From positions 1 to 64,000 of the forward strand of contig JAITSU010000026.1 of assembly GCA_031287525.1 (NCBI GenBank): a stretch of 64,000 bases of DNA, read 5' to 3'. The notes below the pieces were generated by a model, which worked only from the letters and a program-made list of their open reading frames with translations, was not told where the DNA came from and made no database searches. The position numbers were made by a program, and so were the translations under genes. Origin of the DNA: Zoogloeaceae bacterium (GTDB taxonomy: Bacteria; Pseudomonadota; Gammaproteobacteria; Burkholderiales; Rhodocyclaceae). Positions 45,118-53,805 of this stretch are shown in pieces. How positions within the stretch are numbered: position 1 is the first letter of the stretch; each line of letters opens with the position of its first letter.

Positions 45118-46248
45118 TCATTCCATTTCCCCGCGCCTGTTTTCAATCAGTCTGCGTTCTTTGACGATTTCTGTTTGCAATTCCTGTTCACTGGGCAGGA
45201 ATTGCAGGTATTTGGAGGCGAAAATTTGCCGACTTTCGCTCAATACCGAATACTTTGCCACGGCTTCCCCTTTGTCCGAGCAGAGAATCAGCCCGATGGT
45301 CGGGTTGTCGCCCGTAACCTTGAAGCGGTCTTCAAACAGACGGACATAGCCATCCATTTGTCCGACATCCTGATGCGAGAGTTTGCCAATCTTCAAGTCA
45401 ATCAGCAAAAAGCATTTGAGCATGAAGTTGTAGAACACCAGATCAATATAAAAATCCTCATCGTCGAAGCGGATGTGCTTTTGCCGCGCGACGAAGGAAA
45501 AACCCTTGCCGAGTTCCAGCAGGAAGGTCTGCAAGTTGTTGATAATGGCTTGTTCCAGATCATTTTCGTGCAGATTTGCCGGATCGGGCAGACCGAGAAA
45601 TTCCAGCACGAGCGGGGATTTCAGGAAACTTTCCACGGGCAGGGCATCACCCGACAGGCGTTTGCGTGACGGGCTGGACAGTTCCGCGTCCCCATGATTG
45701 GCGACGATGCGTTCGTAATACGCAGTGTGAATCTGCCGTTCCAATTGCACCTTGCTCCATCCGCATTCGATCGCTTCCTGTTCATAGAACGCCCGCGCTT
45801 TGTCGTTGGCGACGCGCATCAGGGCGCGATAGTGCGACCAGGTGAGGTGTGGAGAGAAGGTGGATTCGCTTCCCGACGGGTAGCGAATTGGCACGGAAGA
45901 TTCTGCACCCGACGGGCGCAGAATCTCAAACCGGTGAGCATAGGCTTGGTAAAACTGCCGAAAATCCCAAAGGTTACGTTCTGAAAACCCTGTGCCAAAT
46001 CGCTTTGTCAGCCGTCCTGACAAGTCAGCGATAATCTGTTTGCCATATTCCGCCCGTGCTTCGCCGCCTTGCAGGTCGTGCGTAATTTCGCGCCCGATGC
46101 ACCAATAAGCCAACACCATATCAGTGTTGATGGCGCGTCGCACACTGCCGCGCGCCTGTTCCAGAATGGTGGCGACGCGGAAGAAAAGGTCGCCTGAGGT
46201 ACCCACTGAGCTGTCCGGCGAAATCGGGAAATTCGTGTCTTGACCCAT
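45118..46248 (-). CDS. YhcG-type PDDEXK nuclease (DUF1016)
   Basis: A 376-residue protein with an N-terminal DUF1016 helical domain (INTDMVLAYWCIGREI, GFSERNLWDFRQFYQAY, LTWSHYRALMRV) and a C-terminal PDDEXK nuclease-like domain (about 225-350) holding KHIRFDDEDFYIDLVFYN and LLIDLKIGKL, i.e. the acidic residues and D-x-K of the active site. Members of this family are linked to DNA recombination and to mobile or defence genes. The gene lies five bases after tkt on the same strand and splits the tkt-gap pair, which suggests later insertion. Confidence 0.88.
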   Translation of the reverse strand: MGQDTNFPISPDSSVGTSGDLFFRVATILEQARGSVRRAINTDMVLAYWCIGREITHDLQGGEARAEYGKQIIADLSGRLTKRFGTGFSERNLWDFRQFYQAYAHRFEILRPSGAESSVPIRYPSGSESTFSPHLTWSHYRALMRVANDKARAFYEQEAIECGWSKVQLERQIHTAYYERIVANHGDAELSSPSRKRLSGDALPVESFLKSPLVLEFLGLPDPANLHENDLEQAIINNLQTFLLELGKGFSFVARQKHIRFDDEDFYIDLVFYNFMLKCFLLIDLKIGKLSHQDVGQMDGYVRLFEDRFKVTGDNPTIGLILCSDKGEAVAKYSVLSESRQIFASKYLQFLPSEQELQTEIVKERRLIENRRGEME

Positions 46249-46253
46249 GCGTT

Positions 46254-48278
46254 TTATATTTCGTCTTTTGCAGCCTTCACCACGCTAACCACGTTCTCCA
46301 CCGTAAACCCGAAGTGCTCAAACAATTTCCCCGCCGGAGCCGACGCGCCGAAGGTGTTGATGCTGATGACTTCGCCATGCAGTCCGACATACTTGCGCCA
46401 GAAGTCGCCGTGCGCGGCTTCGATGGCGACGCGGCGGACGTGCTTGCCGAGGACGGATTGCTGGTATGCCTTGTCCTGCCGGTCGAATACGCTGGTTGAG
46501 GGGATGGAAACGACGCGCGCGGGGATATTTTCCGCCGCCAGCGCCTTTTGCGCGTCCAGCGCCAGCTTGATTTCGGAGCCGGTAGCGATGAGCACGGCTT
46601 GCGGGTCTTTGGCGTCGGAGAGGATGTAGCCGCCTTTTTTGATGGTTTCTGCGTCAATGTCGCCGGTGACGACGGGCAGGTTCTGGCGGGAGAGGGCGAG
46701 CAGGGTGGGGCCGTCTTGCCGCTCGATGCCGGCTGCCCAGGCGATGGCGGTTTCTACGGCGTCGCAGGGACGCCAGACATCCAGATTGGGAATCAGGCGC
46801 AGGCTGGGGATTTGCTCGACGGGCTGATGGGTGGGGCCGTCTTCGCCCAGACCGATGGAGTCGTGGGTGTAGACCATGATTTGACGCTGTTTCATCAGCG
46901 CCGCCATGCGGATGGCGTTGCGGGCGTAGTCGGAAAACACCAGAAAAGTGGCGGTGTAGGGAATCAGTCCGCCGTAGAGCGCCAGACCGTTGGCGATGGC
47001 GGTCATGCCGAATTCGCGCACGCCGTAGAAACAGTAATTGCCGCCATCAGTGGCGCTGACGCCTTTACTGCCTTGCACAAAAGTGAGGTTGGAGGCGGCG
47101 AGATCGGCGGAACCGCCGAAGAGTTCCGGCAGACCCGGAAGCAGGGCGGCGATGGCGTTCTGGCTGGCTTTGCGGGTGGCGATGTTTTCGGCTTTGGCTT
47201 TGCAGTCGGCGATGTAGCTCGCGGCAGTTTTCGACCAGTCGGCGGGCAGTTCCCGGTTGATGACCCGGCGCGTGAATTCGGCGGCGAGATCGGGGAAGGC
47301 AGCGCGGTAGGCGGCGAAGCGTTGCCGCCATTCGGCTTCCAGCGCCACGCCTTTGGCTTTGGCGTCCCAGGCGGTGTAGATTTCGGCGGGGATTTCAAAG
47401 GGGGCGTGCGTCCAGCCGATTCTGGCGCGGGTGGCGGTGATTTCGTCAGCGCCCAGCGGAGCGCCGTGGCAATCGTGGCTGCCCGCCTTGTTGGGCGACC
47501 CCATGCCGATGACGGTTTTGCAGCAGATGAGGGTGGGTTTGCCCGTTTCCGCTTGCGCGGTTTTTAGCGCGGCTTCGATGGCGGCGGCGTCGTGACCGTT
47601 AACATCGGGGATGATGTGCCAGCCGTAGGACTCGAAGCGTTTGGGGGTGTCGTCGGTGAACCAGCCTTCTACGTGACCATCAATGGAGATGCCGTTGTCG
47701 TCGTAGAAGGCGATCAGCTTGCCCAGACCGAGCGTGCCCGCCAGCGAGCAGGCTTCGTGGCTGACGCCTTCCATCAGGCAGCCGTCGCCTAAAAAGGCGT
47801 AAGTGTGATGGTCGATAATGGCATGACCGGGGCGGTTGAATTCCGCTGCCAGCGTCTTTTCCGCCAACGCGAAGCCGACGGCGTTGGCGATGCCCTGACC
47901 GAGCGGGCCGGTGGTGGTTTCGACGCCGGGGGTATGACCCGCTTCCGGGTGTCCGGCGGTGCGGGAAGCGAATTGGCGGAAGTTTTTAAGATCGTCGATG
48001 GAAAGCGCGTAGCCGGTGAGGTGCAAGAGCGCGTAGATGAGCATGGAGCCGTGACCGTTGGAGAGCACGAAGCGGTCGCGGTTGGGCCAAGCGGGATTGG
48101 CGGGGTTATGTTTCAGGTGTCGCCGCCAGAGCACTTCGGCGATTTCCGCCATGCCCAAAGGCGCGCCCGGATGACCGGAATTCGCCTTCTGAATGGCGTC
48201 AATGGCAAGGGCGCGCAGCGCGCCGGTTAAAGGGTTGAAAGCGGGGCTAAAAGCAACCTGTTGGGAACTCGCGCACAT
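46254..48278 (-). CDS. tkt: Transketolase
   Basis: Thiamine diphosphate enzyme of the pentose phosphate or Calvin pathways, 674 residues. Visible motifs are the N-terminal [18 protein letters not shown], the TPP-binding [13 protein letters not shown], the middle-domain [18 protein letters not shown] and [19 protein letters not shown], and a C-terminal transketolase domain. It is first of the tkt-yhcG-gap run. Two or three alternative starts are possible in the first residues; the upstream 226 bases are shared with the divergent cyclic-di-GMP protein. Confidence 0.95.
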   Translation of the reverse strand: MCASSQQVAFSPAFNPLTGALRALAIDAIQKANSGHPGAPLGMAEIAEVLWRRHLKHNPANPAWPNRDRFVLSNGHGSMLIYALLHLTGYALSIDDLKNFRQFASRTAGHPEAGHTPGVETTTGPLGQGIANAVGFALAEKTLAAEFNRPGHAIIDHHTYAFLGDGCLMEGVSHEACSLAGTLGLGKLIAFYDDNGISIDGHVEGWFTDDTPKRFESYGWHIIPDVNGHDAAAIEAALKTAQAETGKPTLICCKTVIGMGSPNKAGSHDCHGAPLGADEITATRARIGWTHAPFEIPAEIYTAWDAKAKGVALEAEWRQRFAAYRAAFPDLAAEFTRRVINRELPADWSKTAASYIADCKAKAENIATRKASQNAIAALLPGLPELFGGSADLAASNLTFVQGSKGVSATDGGNYCFYGVREFGMTAIANGLALYGGLIPYTATFLVFSDYARNAIRMAALMKQRQIMVYTHDSIGLGEDGPTHQPVEQIPSLRLIPNLDVWRPCDAVETAIAWAAGIERQDGPTLLALSRQNLPVVTGDIDAETIKKGGYILSDAKDPQAVLIATGSEIKLALDAQKALAAENIPARVVSIPSTSVFDRQDKAYQQSVLGKHVRRVAIEAAHGDFWRKYVGLHGEVISINTFGASAPAGKLFEHFGFTVENVVSVVKAAKDEI

Positions 48279-48385
48279 GAAAAACCTGCCAGCCGTGTAG
48301 GAAAAGGCTGAATTATCAGCGAAAACGCCCCTTTGAGGCTAGGAGAAAAGAGATGGCGCGATGGCGCGGCGGCGCTATTGTTGAC

Positions 48386-48403
48386 CAAAACACATGTGTT
48401 TTG
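48386..48403. promoter_or_regulatory. Perfect 18-bp palindrome between tkt and the GGDEF gene
   Basis: CAAAACACATGTGTTTTG is its own reverse complement and lies in the 226-base divergent intergenic region. The right end runs into TTGACA (48401-48406), a possible -35. A symmetric site of this size is typical of a dimeric repressor or activator operator. The binding protein is unknown. Apart from this the region 48279-48504 holds nothing else I can name. Confidence 0.5.
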
Positions 48404-48504
48404 ACAAAAGCATGATTCAGCTTTCCGCGTATGCGGTTATAGTATGCGTACAAAAAATCGTGTCACAAAAGTCGCGCCGATACGCTGCGCTACACAAAAT
48501 TAAA

Positions 48505-51189
48505 ATGCCCATGCGCCCCCACATTTCGCGTTTGCCCCTTCTCGCCTCGCTGGTAGCGCCTGGATGCGCGTCGACGCTTTCGGCGCAGGGGCGGCAGGGA
48601 TTTACGGATGGGCGCAATGACCTGTTGACCCTCAACATTCTGGTGATGTTGGTTCTGATTGGCGTGGCGCTTTTTTTGTTTGTTCAGTCGCGGCGGCTGG
48701 ATCGAAAAAGGGCAAATTATCAGGCGGAAGCGGCGTCGTTGGCGGAAGAGCAGCGGTTTTTCACACCGGCGCAGATGGCGACGCTGACTTTGAGCATGGC
48801 GCCGCGCTGGCCGATTATCGCGGCTTCGGATAGTCTCGCGGCGGTTTTGGGCGTCGCGCCGGAGCGTTTGCGGGTGGGGTGTTGTTACGCGGATGTTCTT
48901 GCGCCGGATGACGCGGCGCGGTTGTTGGCGGACATTGAGCGCCATGTCGAAGAGGGCGCGACGCAATGGCGGCAGCAGTATTGCGTGCAGACCGAACACG
49001 AGGGTTCGCGCTGGATTGGCGGCTACACGCAAGCCGGGTTTAACCGGCGCGGCAAGGTGGTCAGGCTGCGGAGTTACCTGTTCAACGACACCCGCCACAT
49101 GGAAGCCGATTTACGCATGGAACGGCTCGCCAGCGTTTTTGACCACACCAACGAATGCATTTGCATGACCGACCCGCTCGGCACCATCCTAGAAGCCAAT
49201 CAAAATTTTTGCAGGATGACGGGCTATACCCATGCTGAACTCATTGGACAAAACCCGCGTCTGCTGAAATCCGGTCGCCACGATGACATTTTTTACCGCG
49301 CCATGTGGGATGAACTCACCGCGCGGGGGCAGTGGCAAGGAGAAATCTGGAATCAGCGCAAGAACGGCGAAATTTATCTCGAACATCTGTCCATTACCTC
49401 TGTACAGACACGCGGCGGGCAGGTCGCGCGCTACATCGGCATTTTCAACGACATTTCCGATTTCAAGACGCAGCAACAGCGCATCGAACACCTCGCCCAT
49501 TTCGACGCCCTGACCGGCTTGCCCAATCGGGTGCTGCTCACCGACCGGCTGCGGACTGCGCTCGCCGCCGCCAAACGCGCCAGGAACCTGCTGGCGATTG
49601 CCTATCTCGATTTGGACGGGTTCAAACGGGTTAATGACACTTTCGGACACGAAATGGGTGACACGCTGCTGATCAGCGTCGCCCGCACTCTGGAAGACAC
49701 CCTGCGCGAAACCGACACCGTGGCGCGGCTGGGCGGCGATGAATTCGTACTGGTCTTGGGCGGCGGCGGCGAGCGTTCCGATTACCTCAATACGCTGGAA
49801 CGGGTGCTGGCGCGACTGTCCGCGCCCTTCTCGCTGGGCGCGGCGACGGTCAACATCGGCGCCAGCATCGGCGTGACCTTTTATCCCGACGACGACGGCA
49901 GCCCCGATTCCTTCCTGCGCCACGCTGACCAGGCGATGTATCAGGCGAAACAGGCGGGGCGTTCGGGCTACAAAATTTTCAGCATGGAAGAAGCAACGCC
50001 CGGCAAGCCGCTGCCCACAGACCTGAACAGCATCGAAACCGCGCTGGGAAAAGGCGAATTCTGCTTGCGCTTCCAGCCCACCGTGAATATCCGCGAAGGT
50101 AAAGTCATCGGCATGGAAGGGCGCATGTACTGGCAACACCCGCAGCGCGGGCTGCTGTCGCAGGCGGAATTCATGCCCGACTTCGTTGGCACGGCAATGG
50201 AAACGCGCCTCTGCGAATGGTTCATCACGGCGCTGCTCGCGCAGTTTCAGACGTGGCAGCGGCAAGGCTTGCGGCTTTTCGTCAGCTTTGGCGTTACCAA
50301 CGCCCAGGTACGCGCCCCGCAATTTCTGCCCAATCTCCTGTCCAGAATACAATCCGCCTCCCTGCCAGCAGGCGCTTTGTGGATTGAATTGCGGGCGGCG
50401 ACACCCGAACAGGAAGAAATCGCCGAGATCGCGCAAGTGCTGGAAGAATGCCGCGAACATGGCATCAGCATCATGTTGGGCGATTTCGGCACCGGCTATT
50501 CCTCGCTTGCCTGCCTGCGCCGCCTGCCCGCCGACTTTCTGAAAATCGACCAGAGCTTTATCCGCAGCATGTTGAAAAATCCCGAAGACCTCGCCATTAT
50601 CGAAGGCGTACTCAACATGGCAGCCGCCTTCGGGCGTCAGGTCATCGCGGAAGGCGTGGAAAGCGCCGCCCATTGCGGCATGTTGTTGCACATGGGCTGC
50701 AACATCGTGCGCGGCAACCACATCGCCCGCCCCATGAGCGTCAGCGCCATCACCGACTGGCTGCGCGAATGGCGACCCGATCCCGCATGGTCAGCCGCCG
50801 CCCAACTGCGACTGGGATACCGACATCTGCCCCTGCTCTTGATGGAAGTCGAACTGCGGCGCTGGATTGAACAAATGCGCGAACACGTATTGACACATGC
50901 CGGTCAACGTCCGGCAGCCCCCATTCTGGACGCCGCCGCCAGCGCCTTCAATCGCTGGTACCAGATTGCCAGAAAATCCGCTGTCTACAACAGCATCCCT
51001 TCTTTCACCGCCCTCTTCGGCGCGCACGAACATCTCCACAGCATCGCCCAGGCAATGGCAAGCGCTATCGAACGCAACCAGCCAGAAAACGCCGACGCAA
51101 GAGTAGAAGCCTTCAACGCCACCTGCGACCAGATGATGAGTTTGCTCAATCATCTGATGGAAACAGCAGCGGCGTTGCCGGACAGGTGA
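48505..51189 (+). CDS. Membrane PAS-GGDEF protein with degenerate EAL and CZB-like tail
   Basis: Predicted diguanylate cyclase making cyclic di-GMP, 894 residues. Layout: a short hydrophobic N-terminus, one membrane span (about 43-61), two PAS-like regions (about 85-190 and 210-330), GGDEF (about 345-500, intact motif at 410-414), an EAL-like domain (about 520-760) and a helical tail. The EAL domain has EGR in place of EAL (538-540), GDFGTGY in place of DDFGTGY, and lacks the VNxS asparagine, so hydrolysis is unlikely. The tail (about 780-880), with FNRW and AHEHLHSIA, resembles a zinc-binding CZB domain without its cysteine. The start is the ATG at 48505 or 48511. Confidence 0.85.
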   Translation: MPMRPHISRLPLLASLVAPGCASTLSAQGRQGFTDGRNDLLTLNILVMLVLIGVALFLFVQSRRLDRKRANYQAEAASLAEEQRFFTPAQMATLTLSMAPRWPIIAASDSLAAVLGVAPERLRVGCCYADVLAPDDAARLLADIERHVEEGATQWRQQYCVQTEHEGSRWIGGYTQAGFNRRGKVVRLRSYLFNDTRHMEADLRMERLASVFDHTNECICMTDPLGTILEANQNFCRMTGYTHAELIGQNPRLLKSGRHDDIFYRAMWDELTARGQWQGEIWNQRKNGEIYLEHLSITSVQTRGGQVARYIGIFNDISDFKTQQQRIEHLAHFDALTGLPNRVLLTDRLRTALAAAKRARNLLAIAYLDLDGFKRVNDTFGHEMGDTLLISVARTLEDTLRETDTVARLGGDEFVLVLGGGGERSDYLNTLERVLARLSAPFSLGAATVNIGASIGVTFYPDDDGSPDSFLRHADQAMYQAKQAGRSGYKIFSMEEATPGKPLPTDLNSIETALGKGEFCLRFQPTVNIREGKVIGMEGRMYWQHPQRGLLSQAEFMPDFVGTAMETRLCEWFITALLAQFQTWQRQGLRLFVSFGVTNAQVRAPQFLPNLLSRIQSASLPAGALWIELRAATPEQEEIAEIAQVLEECREHGISIMLGDFGTGYSSLACLRRLPADFLKIDQSFIRSMLKNPEDLAIIEGVLNMAAAFGRQVIAEGVESAAHCGMLLHMGCNIVRGNHIARPMSVSAITDWLREWRPDPAWSAAAQLRLGYRHLPLLLMEVELRRWIEQMREHVLTHAGQRPAAPILDAAASAFNRWYQIARKSAVYNSIPSFTALFGAHEHLHSIAQAMASAIERNQPENADARVEAFNATCDQMMSLLNHLMETAAALPDR

Positions 51190-51206
51190 GTTCAGGGGAC
51201 AGGTAG

Positions 51207-51227
51207 GGCGCGTTCTCCGAACGCGCC
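51207..51227. repeat. Intergenic palindrome GGCGCGTTC-TCC-GAACGCGCC
   Basis: A perfect 9-bp stem with a 3-base loop, 18 bases after the GGDEF gene stop and preceded by AGGTA. It may end that transcript and also resembles the dispersed palindromes near 177, 17621 and 21124. Confidence 0.5.
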
Positions 51228-51343
51228 GGACGTAACGACGGCGGTTTCTACGCTCCCGCCCCATCGTCAAATGTTGGGTGACGACATACACTTGTACAAT
51301 CCTGTCTTTTCCCAGGCTCCCTTTCTGGTAAGGAATCCCGTAC

Positions 51344-51874
51344 ATGTTGTCTACACTCATCGAAATCCTGCTGACTATTTTCGGTAGTCCTACGCTCTAT
51401 ATCCGTATCAGCCATGATCAGTTGAAATTGCTGCACGCGGAATCCGGCGAGATACTGGAAGAACCGCCTGTCGTTGCTTTTGAAACGCACAATGGCCAAC
51501 ACAAAATTCTGGCGATAGGTCGGGAAGCGCTTGTCTACAAAGACCGAAGCGACGTGACGCTCGCCAATGGCTTCGACCATCCACGCACCTTGATTGCCGA
51601 TTTCATCATGGCGGAGACCGCGCTCAAACATTTCATGAGCCGCCTGCCCAAACCCAAAGCCATGCGCTTGCGCCTTCCCCCTGTACTCGTTTTGCATCCT
51701 CTGGAAAAACAGGAAGGCGGCTACACGCCCATTGAAATGCGTGCCTTCCGTGAACTCGGCATAGGCGCGGGTGCCTGGCGCGTCTACATCTGGACAGGTC
51801 GCCCCCTGACCCGCGAAGAAATCAGGGAACGACGTTTTCCCGCTCACGAAAGTCATCGGCTTTATTCTGAATAG
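51344..51874 (+). CDS. Short MreB-like protein (first actin subdomain only)
   Basis: A 176-residue protein that resembles the N-terminal third of MreB: LYIRISHDQLKLLHAESGEILEEPPVVAF corresponds to the first strands, ILAIGREA to the AVG..A turn, and LIADFIMAETALKHFM to the MreB GVIADF..TE..L..FI helix, followed by PPVLVLHP (MreB RVLVCVP) and an AFRELGIGAGAWRVYI segment. The usual phosphate-1 DLGTANT loop is not conserved and the second half of the actin fold is missing, so polymerisation with ATP is unlikely. It could modulate MreB or be a domesticated remnant. A GGTAAGGA site lies upstream. Confidence 0.6.
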   Translation: MLSTLIEILLTIFGSPTLYIRISHDQLKLLHAESGEILEEPPVVAFETHNGQHKILAIGREALVYKDRSDVTLANGFDHPRTLIADFIMAETALKHFMSRLPKPKAMRLRLPPVLVLHPLEKQEGGYTPIEMRAFRELGIGAGAWRVYIWTGRPLTREEIRERRFPAHESHRLYSE

Positions 51875-52256
51875 AGTGCGCTATCTACGGGCTGGGGGAT
51901 GTTCCAATGGATGCCTCCTTCCGTGACGCTCTGAATAGAACCGGAATGACCCTGAGAAAACGATAAATTCGGCGCGATGACCGGACAAATTTCCCTGATG
52001 ACACTTTGGTTTGAGTTGCGGAAAATGCTGGCAACCCACCGTTCTCCCACATCAAGCCGCCTTCAATTCCTCGCGTAAAACGCGCCGCAAGGTGCCGAGG
52101 GTGACTGGCGCCGCATCTGCCGCGATAACGCCGCGCAGGGCATCCCGCTCAGAGTGTGATGGTTTTGCGTCACTCATACTTATCTGTCTTCTGTCTTCTG
52201 AATGTTACACTACCTGATTCTTCTTTCCGTCCGCCGCGTTGGGCGTTTCTGTCGCC
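51875..52256. other. Gap before ubiB with no firm gene
   Basis: About 380 bases. The minus strand holds a 41-codon open frame (52052-52177, listed separately) and directly after it a GTG-started 62-codon frame (52050-51862) that overlaps the MreB-like gene; neither is recognised. A run CTTATCTGTCTTCTGTCTTCTG (52180-52200) is a short CT-rich repeat. No RNA gene or strong promoter was seen. Confidence 0.4.
52052..52177 (-). CDS. Possible 41-aa protein or gene remnant
   Basis: The frame starts with ATG at 52177 and encodes MSDAKPSHSERDALRGVIAA followed by DAAPVTLGTLRRVLREELKAA, a plausible two-helix peptide that could be the end of a small DNA-binding or antitoxin-like protein. No clear ribosome site is present. 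I do not recognise it; it may equally be a remnant of a degraded gene. Confidence 0.25.
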   Translation of the reverse strand: MSDAKPSHSERDALRGVIAADAAPVTLGTLRRVLREELKAA

Positions 52257-53798
52257 ATGCGTTTTTTCCGTCTGCTGAAAATTTTTCTCATTGCCAGCCG
52301 CTATGGACTGGATACTCTGGTGCTGGAGATGGCTGGGGCAAAACGGCTGGCGCGAAGCTTGCGGATTTTGCAATTCTGGCGCGACCTCTCTGAACCGCGC
52401 GCGGTGCGCTTGCGGCTGGCGCTGGAAAATCTGGGACCGATTTTTGTGAAGTTTGGGCAGGTGTTGTCGACCCGCCGCGATTTGTTGCCGCCGGATATTG
52501 CCGAGGAGCTGGCGAAGCTGCAAGATCAGGCGCCGCCGTTTGCGCCGGAAGTGGCGTTGCGGGAAATCGAAAAAGCTTACGACAAGCCCGCTTCCGCCGT
52601 GTTCGGGGCGTTTGATCCGGCTTCGGTGGCTTCGGCTTCCATCGCGCAGGTGCATTGGGCGAGTTTGCAGGATGGGCGGGAGGTCGCGGTCAAGATTTTG
52701 CGACCGGATATTCGCGGCGTGATCGAACACGATTTGGCGTTGATGGATGCGGTTGCCACCTTGCTGGAAAAAATCTGGGAGGATGGCAGACGTTTGAAAT
52801 CACGCGAGGTGGTGGCGGAGTTTGCCAAGTATCTGCGCGATGAACTGGATTTGATGCGCGAGGCGGCGAACTGCTCGCAGTTGCGACGCAATTTTGCGGA
52901 TTCTTCGCTGTTGATTGTGCCGGAGGTGTTCTGGGATTGGTGCACGCCGACGGTGATGGTGATGGAGCGGATGCGCGGTACGCCGATTTCGCATATCGAC
53001 AAGTTACGCGCGAAGGGCATCAGTCTGGAAAAACTGTCCACCGCTGGCGTGGAGATTTTTTTCACGCAGGTGTTCCGCGACGGGTTTTTTCATGCCGACA
53101 TGCATCCGGGCAATATTCTCGTGCATGACGACGGGCGCTATATCGCGCTGGATTTCGGCATCGTCGGCACCTTGACCGACACCGACAAAAATTATCTGGC
53201 GCGCAACTTTCTCGCCTTCTTCCAACGCGATTACAAGCGCGTGGCGGAGGTGCATGTGGAATCGGGCTGGGCGCCGGCGTCGACGCGCATCGACGAATTT
53301 GAATCCGCCATCCGTTCTGTTTGCGAACCCATTTTTGACCGTCCCCTGCGGGATATTTCCTTCGGCAAGGTTCTTCTGCGCCTGTTCCAGACCAGCCGCC
53401 GCTTCAATGTGGAAATCCAGCCGCAACTCATCATGCTGCAAAAAACCCTGTTGAATATCGAAGGGCTGGGGCGGCAACTCGACCCGGAACTGGATTTGTG
53501 GAAGACCGCCAAACCCTTTCTGGAACGCTGGATGAACGAGCAACTCGGCTGGCGCGGCTTCCTGCGCGGTGTGCAGCGGGAAGCGCCGCAATGGTCGCGC
53601 ACCCTGCCGCAGCTACCGCGCCTCGCGCGGCAGGCGTTGCTGGAGATAACGGCAGGCGAGCAGACGAATCAGGCATTGCGTCGGGATATTGACCGCCTCG
53701 CCGCCCGTCTCGCCCGCCAGAACCGGAGACAAACCCTGCTGGCGATATGGCTGCTTTTGCTGTGCGCGCTTGTCGCGACGGTTCAGTTTTTGAATTGA
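52257..53798 (+). CDS. ubiB: Ubiquinone biosynthesis kinase-like protein UbiB
   Basis: Atypical ABC1/ADCK-family ATPase needed for ubiquinone synthesis, anchored in the inner membrane. The 513 residues include the family signature [15 protein letters not shown] (KxGQ), an alanine-rich loop with [18 protein letters not shown] with the lysine, [11 protein letters not shown] (metal and catalytic region) and [11 protein letters not shown]. One or two hydrophobic helices close the C-terminus (about 495-511). I chose the ATG at 52257; an in-frame start at 52239 adds six residues. The SNF2 helicase gene starts seven bases after its stop. Confidence 0.93.
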   Translation: MRFFRLLKIFLIASRYGLDTLVLEMAGAKRLARSLRILQFWRDLSEPRAVRLRLALENLGPIFVKFGQVLSTRRDLLPPDIAEELAKLQDQAPPFAPEVALREIEKAYDKPASAVFGAFDPASVASASIAQVHWASLQDGREVAVKILRPDIRGVIEHDLALMDAVATLLEKIWEDGRRLKSREVVAEFAKYLRDELDLMREAANCSQLRRNFADSSLLIVPEVFWDWCTPTVMVMERMRGTPISHIDKLRAKGISLEKLSTAGVEIFFTQVFRDGFFHADMHPGNILVHDDGRYIALDFGIVGTLTDTDKNYLARNFLAFFQRDYKRVAEVHVESGWAPASTRIDEFESAIRSVCEPIFDRPLRDISFGKVLLRLFQTSRRFNVEIQPQLIMLQKTLLNIEGLGRQLDPELDLWKTAKPFLERWMNEQLGWRGFLRGVQREAPQWSRTLPQLPRLARQALLEITAGEQTNQALRRDIDRLAARLARQNRRQTLLAIWLLLLCALVATVQFLN

Positions 53799-53805
53799 AT
53801 ACAGA

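Noticed and set aside
51862..52050. GTG-started 62-codon minus-strand frame after the MreB-like gene
   Set aside because: Overlaps the end of the MreB-like gene, has no ribosome site and no recognised family; listed only within the gap description.
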